A stretch of DNA of 9,714 nt from Bacteroidales bacterium (GTDB taxonomy: Bacteria > Bacteroidota > Bacteroidia > Bacteroidales > UBA7960): assembly GCA_007123065.1 (NCBI GenBank), contig SKSI01000176.1:1-9714 (forward strand), read 5' to 3'. This document shows, piece after piece, positions 1-6,164 of the stretch (position 1 is its first letter; each line of letters opens with the position of its first letter). Below the pieces are notes generated by a model. That model worked only from the letters and a program-made list of their open reading frames with translations. It was not told the DNA's origin and did no database searches. The position numbers were made by a program, and so were the translations under genes.

Positions 1-376
1 CCCAATAGGGCGCGGGAATGATCACCTCATCACCGGGATTTACCATGCATAGCATCGCGTTGGCAATGCATTGCTTGGCACCCGTGCCCACCACGATCTG
101 GTCGGGTGTGTACTGCAGGCCGTTGTCGCGCAACAGCTTGTTGCAAATGGCCTCGCGAAGATCCTGGTAGCCGTTCACCGGCGTGTAAAATGAGTGGTTG
201 TCGTCAATGGCCTGATGTGCGGCCGCTTTAACCGGGTCGGGAGTGAAAAAATCGGGCTCTCCAACGCTGAGGTTGATTACATCGTGTCCCTGGGCTTTGA
301 GTTCACGGCTCATCCGCGACATGGCAAGGGTTTCGGACTCTGAAAGGTTGTTTATTCGTTCGGATAAATGAATCAT
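1..376 (-). CDS. Class I PLP-dependent aminotransferase (aspartate aminotransferase-like), N-terminal part, runs off the left edge
   Basis: Read on the minus strand from the ATG at 376-374, the frame stays open for 125 codons to the window edge. The full family protein is about 395 residues, so roughly the N-terminal third is present. The translation begins MIHLSERINNLSESETLAM and carries the hallmarks of fold-type I, subgroup I-gamma aspartate/prephenate aminotransferases: an INLSVGEPDF segment near residues 36-45, FYTPVNGYQDLREAI near 69-83, a GAKQ motif (cofactor phosphate region) and VIIPAPYW at the edge. The family transfers the amino group between aspartate or similar amino acids and 2-oxo acids in the cytoplasm. 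The catalytic lysine lies outside the window, so substrate cannot be assigned more closely and integrity cannot be checked. The start matches relatives in length, and a good promoter lies about 65 bp upstream. It is transcribed divergently from the 691-1429 pair. Confidence 0.9.
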   Translation of the reverse strand, partial: MIHLSERINNLSESETLAMSRMSRELKAQGHDVINLSVGEPDFFTPDPVKAAAHQAIDDNHSFYTPVNGYQDLREAICNKLLRDNGLQYTPDQIVVGTGAKQCIANAMLCMVNPGDEVIIPAPYW

Positions 377-442
377 GACGTATATGTATTATTGTTGGGA
401 AATGTGATATTTGTTCTCTTTGTGAAGAATGATGACAAGCGG

Positions 443-473
443 CAAATTTAGCAAAATAAACCAATTTCCCAAA
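443..473 (-). promoter_or_regulatory. Bacteroidota-type promoter for the aminotransferase gene
   Basis: On the minus strand, TTTG (470-473) is followed after 19 nt by TAAATTTG (443-450). This matches the Bacteroidota primary sigma consensus of TTTG at -33 and TAnnTTTG at -7. It points at the aminotransferase start at 376 and would give a leader of about 60 nt. No Shine-Dalgarno motif is visible before that ATG, which is normal in this phylum. Confidence 0.65.
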
Positions 474-478
474 AGACG

Positions 479-486
479 TATCTTTG
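479..486 (+). promoter_or_regulatory. Possible -7 promoter element for the 691-1429 gene pair
   Basis: TATCTTTG fits TAnnTTTG exactly and is the only good match on the plus strand between 377 and 690. No TTTG or TTG occurs at the expected -33 distance, so the call is weak. If used, transcription would begin at about 490-494, right at the first unit of the tandem repeat, and the whole array would lie in the 5' untranslated region of the downstream genes. Confidence 0.3.
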
Positions 487-493
487 TGAGATA

Positions 494-637
494 GTTTAGG
501 TGTTTAGTTGTTTAGGTGTTTAGTTGTTTAGGTGTTTAGTTGTTTAGGTGTTTAGATGATTAGATGTTTAGTTGTTTAGGTGTTTAGGTGTTTAGATGAT
601 TAGATGTTTAGATGTTTAGTTGTTTAGTAGTTTAGTT
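494..637. repeat. Array of 18 tandem 8-bp units, consensus GTTTAGNT
   Basis: Eighteen contiguous 8-bp units occupy the middle of a 314-bp gene-free region. Sixteen start GTTTAG and two start GATTAG; nearly all variation lies in the last two bases (GT, TT, AT, once TA). There is higher order: GTTTAGGT/GTTTAGTT alternate three times at 494-541, and a 24-bp composite (GTTTAGGT, GTTTAGAT, GATTAGAT) occurs at both 542-565 and 582-605. The phase stays strictly 8 bp throughout. Each unit holds TAG on the plus strand and TAA on the minus strand, and since 8 is not a multiple of 3, stops fall in all six frames. Outside the array the region holds only the two promoter candidates listed; 638-690 is AT-rich with nothing else recognisable. 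Confidence 0.97.
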
Positions 638-690
638 GTATAAGACGATGAATATTTAACTGCTTCCTTAATTTAACAAAGATATTTTTT

Positions 691-1206
691 ATGGATGAGA
701 TTTGGTATTTGCTTCGGTATGCAGTTCCTTCGGTGGTGGTTTTTATCACGGCCTGGTTTTTGCTAAAGGAATTTTTCAAACACGAAATCAATCGGAGGCA
801 CATGGATCTGCTTGCAGAGCGTATGCGCATATCGTTGCCGCTGCGCCTTCAGGCCTATGAAAGGCTTATTTTGTTGCTTGAGCGCATTTCTCCCAACAAC
901 CTGATCATGCGTGTGCACCGGCCGGGACTTACGGCCCGGGAATTGCAAAAGCTTCTTATCCAGAACATCCGGAATGAGTACGCGCACAATCTGTCGCAAC
1001 AGGTATATGTTTCTCCCAAGGTCTGGGAGCTGATAGTAAAGGCTTATGAGGAGATGATCGCCCAGGTGAATTCGTTGGCGGTAGGCCTGGATGGAAAAGC
1101 GGAAGCAAGCGTGCTGATCCAAAAGATTTTGGAAGCCGAACTGGCTCAATCTGCTACCAGGGAGGCTATGGAGTATCTTAAAAGCGAAGCGCGAAAAAGT
1201 TTTTGA
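691..1206 (+). CDS. Membrane-anchored conserved Bacteroidota protein of unknown function (DUF7935-like)
   Basis: A 171-residue protein. One hydrophobic segment near residues 7-25 (LLRYAVPSVVVFITAWFLL) is followed by basic residues, suggesting a single N-terminal membrane anchor with the rest in the cytoplasm. The remainder looks largely helical. Its best-conserved stretch, LRLQAYERLILLLERISPNN near residues 51-70, followed by RVHRPG and NEYAHNLSQQVYVS, is what I recognise from a widespread, uncharacterised Bacteroidota family; the DUF7935 label is from memory and was not checked. There is no catalytic motif that I can name. It starts at the first ATG of the open frame, with an AT-rich leader and no Shine-Dalgarno motif. 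The ThiS-like gene begins 13 bp after its stop, so the two are probably co-transcribed. No function is proposed. Confidence 0.85.
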   Translation: MDEIWYLLRYAVPSVVVFITAWFLLKEFFKHEINRRHMDLLAERMRISLPLRLQAYERLILLLERISPNNLIMRVHRPGLTARELQKLLIQNIRNEYAHNLSQQVYVSPKVWELIVKAYEEMIAQVNSLAVGLDGKAEASVLIQKILEAELAQSATREAMEYLKSEARKSF

Positions 1207-1219
1207 TCAATTTTTTTTA

Positions 1220-1429
1220 ATGATGAAAATTACATTGAATAACCGTCCTGAAACATTTTCCGGCAAAACCGGCATGACGGTCCGCGAGTTGTTGGATGCC
1301 AAAACCTTTACTTTTAAGTTTTTGGTAGTAAGGGTAAATGGCAAGACAATTATGCCCAATGATTACGATCATGCAGAAATTCATGATGGTGATGATGTAA
1401 AAGTGATTCACCTGATCAGCGGGGGATAG
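1220..1429 (+). CDS. ThiS/MoaD-like sulfur-carrier protein (beta-grasp, C-terminal Gly-Gly)
   Basis: This 69-residue protein has the length and pattern of ThiS: a short N-terminal strand (MKITLNNRPETF), TVRELL at the helix, VVRVNGKTIMPNDYDHAEI in the middle, then DGDDVKVIHLISGG ending exactly in Gly-Gly. In the family, an E1-like enzyme (ThiF or MoeB) adenylates this Gly-Gly and it is converted to a thiocarboxylate that donates sulfur, for thiazole synthesis in the case of ThiS. No thiF, thiG, thiH, thiC, thiE or molybdopterin gene adjoins it, so its partner and product cannot be read from context, and I give no gene symbol. There are two consecutive ATG codons; either could be the start. It probably shares a transcript with the gene at 691. 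Its last 14 bp overlap the convergent plug gene, and no terminator is visible. Confidence 0.85.
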   Translation: MMKITLNNRPETFSGKTGMTVRELLDAKTFTFKFLVVRVNGKTIMPNDYDHAEIHDGDDVKVIHLISGG

Positions 1430-2738
1430 ACGAATTCAGGTGTCCGATGCCCACGAGCCTGTCATACAAATCGCCCGGCTCCCTGTGATAAACGTATATG
1501 GTGTAGTCGTTTTCCGTCATCGAATGGCTGCCCTCGGTGTATAAAACATCGGCAACTGCTCCCTCATTTTCCAGGACGGCATATTTGTAGTTGTAATAGC
1601 CTTGCTTGAGGAGCAGGCTTAACTCGTATGCTTTCTCACCAAAGTTGTAGTTCATCTTGCCTTCTTCTGTAAAAGTCCAATCGGTAAGTGCACCCATTAC
1701 GTAGATATGACCGGACTGTATGGTTGTTTCCATGGGCAGATGGAAGTGCACCCAGGCATAGTCCCCTTCTATGTCACTGTTTCTGGCATCCTGTGTTCTG
1801 ATCTGGAAGCGACCGTTGATGTCGTCGTCGGAAACATATCTGTGAAAGCTACGCCTGTAATCGGCTGAAAGGTATACATCCCAGTGTCTTCTGGATGATT
1901 GGATGTCATTAACCCGTTCAGACATATAACGCAGGCTTCTGATATCAAAGCGTCTGAATTCATTCCCTCCCTCAAAAAGGGTTTTGTCCTCATAATCATA
2001 AACCAATGTGTTTCCCTGAATGGATTTCGGGTCAATGTTTCTGATGGCATTATCCCATCTTCCATTTTGGGCGATCACCACATTCATGTCGCGATAGGGG
2101 TTTGATATCCGATAATTGCCCAGGTTAATGTTAAACATCAACTGTTGCTTCCTGTCACGGTAACGCACCAGGTTGGCTTGCTGTACATACCCGTCAACGT
2201 TTATCCGCTCTTCAAAAACCATGAACCGCCGTGTAAAGGCCACATTTTCCCGATCACCGTTCACAAATACTTTGAGAATATAATTGCCGGAAAGGCTTGG
2301 ACGGAGGTTGTGGTTTGGAAATTCCAGGAAATAATGTGTATATGGGACGCGGGTGTTTACAGAACGCCGGAAATCCCGAATCTCGTCTTCATAAAAACCT
2401 TCAATGTATTCAAAATCTCTTAATTCAGAAGGTTGCCAGTGAGCGTCACAATGAATGATTGTATAAGAATAATGTTTAAAGTCAGCATCCAGATCATCAA
2501 ATCGAAGGATAAGCTTTTCGCTGGTATTCAGACGAATGATGGGGTCTGACAATTCAAAATCTTTTTGACTAAACAAAACGGTTTTGATGTTGTTTTTATG
2601 TATAAAATCACCATAAAGAAAAAAATCTATATTATTGTAACCTGCTTTGGCTGTTAGATGAGAAAGAAAAAGGGAAAACATAAAGACCAGCAGAATGTTT
2701 TGCCACGAGGGGAATAAAGAATGTTTTATGTAATGCAT
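1416..2738 (-). CDS. Type IX secretion system plug protein (DUF5103 family)
   Basis: A 440-residue exported protein. The N-terminus has a basic and hydrophobic signal peptide (residues 1-32) with a likely signal peptidase I site after AKA (30-32); there is no lipobox. Residues about 38-178 resemble the first T9SS plug domain (LYGDFIHKNNIKTVLFSQ, then IIHCDAHWQPSELRDFEY and NYILKVFVNGD). The C-terminal third, around 340-420, resembles an E-set/CBM48-like beta domain (IYVMGALTDWTF, YELSLLLKQGYYNYKYAV). In Flavobacterium johnsoniae the Plug protein closes the periplasmic side of the SprA translocon when PorV and substrate are absent; I infer the same role here. Length is normal for the family. 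It is divergent from nqrA with its own promoter at 2773-2802 and converges on the ThiS-like gene. No other T9SS gene is in the window, as is usual for this dispersed system. Confidence 0.88.
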   Translation of the reverse strand: MHYIKHSLFPSWQNILLVFMFSLFLSHLTAKAGYNNIDFFLYGDFIHKNNIKTVLFSQKDFELSDPIIRLNTSEKLILRFDDLDADFKHYSYTIIHCDAHWQPSELRDFEYIEGFYEDEIRDFRRSVNTRVPYTHYFLEFPNHNLRPSLSGNYILKVFVNGDRENVAFTRRFMVFEERINVDGYVQQANLVRYRDRKQQLMFNINLGNYRISNPYRDMNVVIAQNGRWDNAIRNIDPKSIQGNTLVYDYEDKTLFEGGNEFRRFDIRSLRYMSERVNDIQSSRRHWDVYLSADYRRSFHRYVSDDDINGRFQIRTQDARNSDIEGDYAWVHFHLPMETTIQSGHIYVMGALTDWTFTEEGKMNYNFGEKAYELSLLLKQGYYNYKYAVLENEGAVADVLYTEGSHSMTENDYTIYVYHREPGDLYDRLVGIGHLNSSIPR

Positions 2739-2772
2739 ATTTCTGTTTGTTATGTTAAGATGATGCTTTCAA

Positions 2773-2802
2773 CAAAGCTAATAAAAAGTAAAACATCTCA
2801 AA
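2773..2802 (-). promoter_or_regulatory. Promoter for the T9SS plug gene
   Basis: On the minus strand, TTTG (2799-2802) precedes TAGCTTTG (2773-2780) with an 18-nt spacer, a close fit to the Bacteroidota -33/-7 consensus. Transcription would start near 2766-2769, giving a leader of about 30 nt before the ATG at 2738. Confidence 0.6.
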
Positions 2803-2807
2803 AAACC

Positions 2808-2839
2808 TTTTAAAGTATTTAAAAATATCTATAATTTTG
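2808..2839 (+). promoter_or_regulatory. Promoter for the nqrABCDEF operon
   Basis: TAATTTTG at 2832-2839 is an exact TAnnTTTG match. A degenerate -33 element, TTTT at 2808-2811 (consensus TTTG), lies 20 nt upstream. The predicted start near 2844-2848 leaves a leader of about 25 nt before the nqrA ATG. The -33 region sits inside a small palindrome, CTTTTAAAG (2807-2815), which may be no more than AT-rich composition. No recognisable operator or riboswitch lies between 2739 and 2871. Confidence 0.55.
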
Positions 2840-2871
2840 TTGCCCAGCATAATGTAAATTTATCTTTTAAG

Positions 2872-4233
2872 ATGTCAAAAGTGATTAAGATCAGACGCGG
2901 TTTAAATATTCCTCTGGCCGGTGAAGCAGAAAAGATCCTGCAAACGCCCCCTTTGTCGGCTGAATATGCCATCAGACCACCTGTTTTTCACGGCCTTACG
3001 CCAAAGATGTTGGTGGAGGAAGGCACTCCAGTCAAGGTTGGGACACCCTTGTTTTATGACAAATACAATGAAGATGTGCTGTTTACATCCCCGGTGAGTG
3101 GAACGTATACACAGCTTGTTCGTGGTGCCAAAAGGCGTATCCTGGAGGTGCGCATTAAACCGGACGGCAGGAATGAACACATCGACTTTGGTGTTGAATC
3201 TGCCGGCAGCATATCCCGCGAGCAGATCGTCTCCAAACTATTAAAGAGTGGTTTGTGGCCTGCCATCAGACAGCGTCCTTATTCTGTAATTGCTGACCCG
3301 AAGATTAAACCACGTGATATTTTTATTTCCGCATTCAAGACCACGCCGCTTGCACCTGATATGGATTTTGTGGTGAACGGAAGGGAGGCCTTTTTTCAGT
3401 CCGGACTGGACGTTCTTGGTCGCCTTACCGATGGAGATGTGTACTTGAGTACCCAAACCGGAGAAACGATGTCAAAGGCCTTTACAGAAGCCAAAGGTGT
3501 CAGACTGCACGCTTTTAAAGGTCCGCATCCGGCCGGGAACGTGGGGATACAGATCCATCATATCAAGCCGGTTAACAAAGGCGAAGTGGTCTGGTATCTT
3601 GATGTTCAGGATGTGATCACCATAGGCATTTTGTTTGAGAAAGGAATATATGATGCAAGAAAAGTCGTTGTGTTAAACGGCCCCGAGATTCTTAATCCCC
3701 GTTATTACAAAATCATAAATGGTGCGCAGCTGAGTTCTTTTACAGATAACAACATCAAAGAGGAAGCGGGTGTCAATCTCCGAATTATCAGTGGTGATGT
3801 GCTTTCGGGTGAACAAATTGAACGCGATGGTTTTATTGGTTTTTATGATGACCAGGTTGCTGTAATACCTGAAGGGGATAAGCCTGAATTGTTTGGGTGG
3901 TTGATTCCCAATACGGATAAGTTCAGCGTGTCAAGAACATTCTTTTCCTTCCTGATGCCCGGGAGGAAATACAGACACAACACCAACATCCGCAGTGGCG
4001 AACGTCCGTTCGTGATTACAGGTCTGTACGAAAAAGTGCTGCCAATGGACATTATGCCGATGCAATTGATCAAGTCAATTATGATCAATGATATTGATAT
4101 GATGGAGAAACTGGGTATCTATGAGGTTGCCCCGGAGGATTTTGCCCTCTGTGAGTATGTTTGTCCTTCCAAAATTGAAATGCAAACCATCCTGCGTGAA
4201 GGACTGGATACGATGAAGAAAGAGTTTGCTTAA
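2872..4233 (+). CDS. nqrA: Na+-translocating NADH:quinone oxidoreductase subunit A
   Basis: 453 residues, the normal size for NqrA (about 450). The N-terminus MSKVIKIRRGLNIPLAGEAE is the family signature, and FHGLTPKMLVEEGTPVKVGTP (residues about 39-59), KGPHPAGNVGIQIHHI near 218-233 and the C-terminal CEYVCPSKIEMQTILREGL region are all characteristic. NqrA has no membrane segments and binds the cytoplasmic face of the complex, next to NqrB; it has been implicated in quinone binding in Vibrio cholerae. The ATG chosen gives the canonical N-terminus and lies about 33 nt after the predicted -7 box. It is the first gene of a complete six-gene operon, with 43 bp to nqrB. Nothing is truncated or unusual. 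Confidence 0.97.
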   Translation: MSKVIKIRRGLNIPLAGEAEKILQTPPLSAEYAIRPPVFHGLTPKMLVEEGTPVKVGTPLFYDKYNEDVLFTSPVSGTYTQLVRGAKRRILEVRIKPDGRNEHIDFGVESAGSISREQIVSKLLKSGLWPAIRQRPYSVIADPKIKPRDIFISAFKTTPLAPDMDFVVNGREAFFQSGLDVLGRLTDGDVYLSTQTGETMSKAFTEAKGVRLHAFKGPHPAGNVGIQIHHIKPVNKGEVVWYLDVQDVITIGILFEKGIYDARKVVVLNGPEILNPRYYKIINGAQLSSFTDNNIKEEAGVNLRIISGDVLSGEQIERDGFIGFYDDQVAVIPEGDKPELFGWLIPNTDKFSVSRTFFSFLMPGRKYRHNTNIRSGERPFVITGLYEKVLPMDIMPMQLIKSIMINDIDMMEKLGIYEVAPEDFALCEYVCPSKIEMQTILREGLDTMKKEFA

Positions 4234-4276
4234 TCCCAACATTACAAGATCATAAACCTTCAAAAAATAAAGAACA

Positions 4277-5452
4277 TTGAAAGCGTTGCATAATTTAGTT
4301 GAAAAGGTCAAGCCGAATTTCGAGAAGGGGGGCAAACTGGAAAAGCTGAACCGGACGTTTGAGGCTTTTGAAACTTTTTTGTTCGTGCCTGGGAATGTTA
4401 CCAAAAAGGGCAGTCACATCCGCGATGCCATGGATATGAAGCGTACGATGTTTCACGTGGTAATCGCCATGATTCCCGTGATGCTTTTCGGTATGTGGAA
4501 CGTGGGTTACCAACATTACCTTGCAATCGGACAAGAGGTCGCTTTTCTGGATCAGTTTGTTTATGGGTTGATCCGTGTGCTGCCGCTCATCGTTGTGAGC
4601 TATGCATCCGGACTTGCCATCGAATTTCTCTTTGCCACCATCCGTGACCACGAAGTGAATGAGGGTTTCCTTGTCTCGGGCTTGCTGATCCCGTTGGTGA
4701 TTCCGGTAACAACCCCTTTATGGATGGTGGCTGTAGCTACCATCTTCGCTGTAATTATCGGGAAAGAGGTGTTTGGAGGAACCGGTATGAATATCCTTAA
4801 TCCGGCGCTGCTGGCACGTGCCTTCCTGTTTTTTGCCTATCCTTCATACCTTTCCGGTGAGGTCTGGATCGATACAACACTTCAGGAAGGGCAACAACTT
4901 GTTGATGGATTCTCGGGCGCCACGGCGCTGGCAGTGCTGGCTGCAGGTGAACTGCAGTATCTGCCGTCCGCGTTTGAGATGTTTGTTGGCACCATCCCCG
5001 GGTCAATAGGTGAAACTTCAACGGTTGCAGTCCTTATAGGAGCTGTGATTCTCGTTGCTACCGGAGTCGGCAGCCTTCGTATCATGCTTTCCGTCGTAGC
5101 CGGAGGTCTGTTCATGGGAGGCTTGTTTAATTTGTTTGCCGTCAATGATTTTATGGCCATCCCACCCTACTATCACCTTATTATGGGAGGATTTGCCTTT
5201 GGTACGGTATATATGGCAACCGATCCCGTTTCTGCCTCTCAAACTGGCACCGGAAAGTATATCTATGGCTTCCTTATTGGTGTGATCACCATCCTGATCC
5301 GCGTTGTGAATCCGGCCTATCCGGAAGGGATGATGCTGGCCATCCTGTTTATGAATGTGTTTGCTCCACTGATTGACCATTATGTAGTAGCAGCCAATAT
5401 CAAAAGAAGAATGAACAGGCTTAAAAAAGCAGAAGTAACAATTCAAAAATAA
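4277..5452 (+). CDS. nqrB: Na+-translocating NADH:quinone oxidoreductase subunit B
   Basis: 391 residues, a polytopic membrane protein. It carries the flavinylation motif SGAT at residues 213-216; Thr216 corresponds to the threonine in V. cholerae NqrB that carries covalent FMN through a phosphoester bond. Other family marks are GKEVFGGTGMNILNPALLAR (about 162-181) and TDPVSASQT (315-323). Hydrophobic segments near 57-75, 95-120, 133-163, 250-285, 300-313 and 330-370 fit the transporter-like fold. NqrB also binds riboflavin and forms much of the Na+ path. The start is a TTG: an in-frame stop lies 9 bp upstream (4268-4270), and the first in-frame ATG, about 50 codons on, would remove the conserved EKGGKLEKL and NVTKKGSHIRDAMDMKR region. 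AAAGAACA immediately before the TTG recurs just before nqrC. Nineteen bp separate it from nqrC. Confidence 0.96.
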   Translation: MKALHNLVEKVKPNFEKGGKLEKLNRTFEAFETFLFVPGNVTKKGSHIRDAMDMKRTMFHVVIAMIPVMLFGMWNVGYQHYLAIGQEVAFLDQFVYGLIRVLPLIVVSYASGLAIEFLFATIRDHEVNEGFLVSGLLIPLVIPVTTPLWMVAVATIFAVIIGKEVFGGTGMNILNPALLARAFLFFAYPSYLSGEVWIDTTLQEGQQLVDGFSGATALAVLAAGELQYLPSAFEMFVGTIPGSIGETSTVAVLIGAVILVATGVGSLRIMLSVVAGGLFMGGLFNLFAVNDFMAIPPYYHLIMGGFAFGTVYMATDPVSASQTGTGKYIYGFLIGVITILIRVVNPAYPEGMMLAILFMNVFAPLIDHYVVAANIKRRMNRLKKAEVTIQK

Positions 5453-5471
5453 ACCTGAAAAAAAGAACACC

Positions 5472-6164
5472 ATGTCAAATCGTTATGTGTTTTTATATGC
5501 ATCTGCAATGGTTGTGATCGTGGCCCTGGTGCTTTCATCGGCCGCTACTTTGCTGAGACCCTTGCAGGAGCGAAATATGCGCATCGAAAAAATGCAGAAC
5601 ATCCTTGCAGCCATCAATATACCTGCGCCACGTGCAGAAGCGGAGACCCTTTTCGACCGCTATGTTACCACTGCCAAGATTGTCAATTCCCAGGGTGAAG
5701 AACTGGAAGGGGATGCCTTTGAAGTGGACTTGCAGGATGAAAACCGAAAAGATGTTGCTGACCGCCAGCTCCCTGTTTTTATCGCTGAATTGGAAGGTGA
5801 GACTTATTATATTGTTCCAATCAGGGGCAACGGCCTCTGGGGCCCGATTTGGGGTTATGTCGGACTGATGTCAGATATGGTCACCATTGCCGGAGCAGAT
5901 TTTGATCATGCCAGCGAGACTCCCGGCCTTGGCGCAGAAATAGCTGACCGTGATTTTCAGCAGCAGTTCCCCGGCAAACGAATTTTTGATGAAGAGGGAA
6001 ACTTCAGGCCGGTAAGGGTTGTAAAAGGAGGGGCAGCTCCCGATGATCCGCATGCAGTGGATGGCATCAGCGGCGGAACCATTACCTCAAACGGTGTGAC
6101 CAATATGCTGCGCGACGGTCTGAAAGTATATCAATCTTATTTTGAAAAAATCAGAACATCATGA
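5472..6164 (+). CDS. nqrC: Na+-translocating NADH:quinone oxidoreductase subunit C
   Basis: 230 residues, slightly shorter than the Vibrio protein. One N-terminal membrane helix (about 5-28) anchors a periplasmic FMN-binding domain (PF04205 type). Typical sequences are GLWGPIWGYVGL (121-132), ETPGLGAEI (149-157) and the flavinylation motif DGISGGTITSNGV (197-209). Thr203 is the expected site of covalent FMN attachment by ApbE. The residue before it is Gly (SGGT), whereas NqrB here and V. cholerae NqrC have Ala (SGAT). NqrC relays electrons between the NqrD/NqrE iron centre and FMN on NqrB. The ATG is preceded by A-rich AAAGAACA and no Shine-Dalgarno motif. Its stop overlaps the start of nqrD by 4 bp (ATGA at 6161-6164), indicating translational coupling. 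Confidence 0.96.
   Translation: MSNRYVFLYASAMVVIVALVLSSAATLLRPLQERNMRIEKMQNILAAINIPAPRAEAETLFDRYVTTAKIVNSQGEELEGDAFEVDLQDENRKDVADRQLPVFIAELEGETYYIVPIRGNGLWGPIWGYVGLMSDMVTIAGADFDHASETPGLGAEIADRDFQQQFPGKRIFDEEGNFRPVRVVKGGAAPDDPHAVDGISGGTITSNGVTNMLRDGLKVYQSYFEKIRTS

Noticed and set aside
494..637. Telomere-like or CRISPR-like array (TTTAGG-containing short repeats)
   Set aside because: The units are contiguous 8-mers with no unique spacers, and the array is internal to a chromosome-like region between ordinary bacterial genes.
683..690. Near-match to a -7 box (TATTTTTT) just before the 691 ATG
   Set aside because: It lacks the final G and is so close to the start codon that transcription would begin inside the gene.
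1412..1419. Palindrome CTGATCAG at the ThiS/plug junction as a bidirectional terminator
   Set aside because: The stem is only 4 bp with no loop and no T-run on either side.
5018..5473. Open frame of 151 codons on the minus strand opposite nqrB/nqrC
   Set aside because: It lies antisense to well-conserved nqrB, has no recognisable domain or promoter, and its composition fits a shadow of the real gene.
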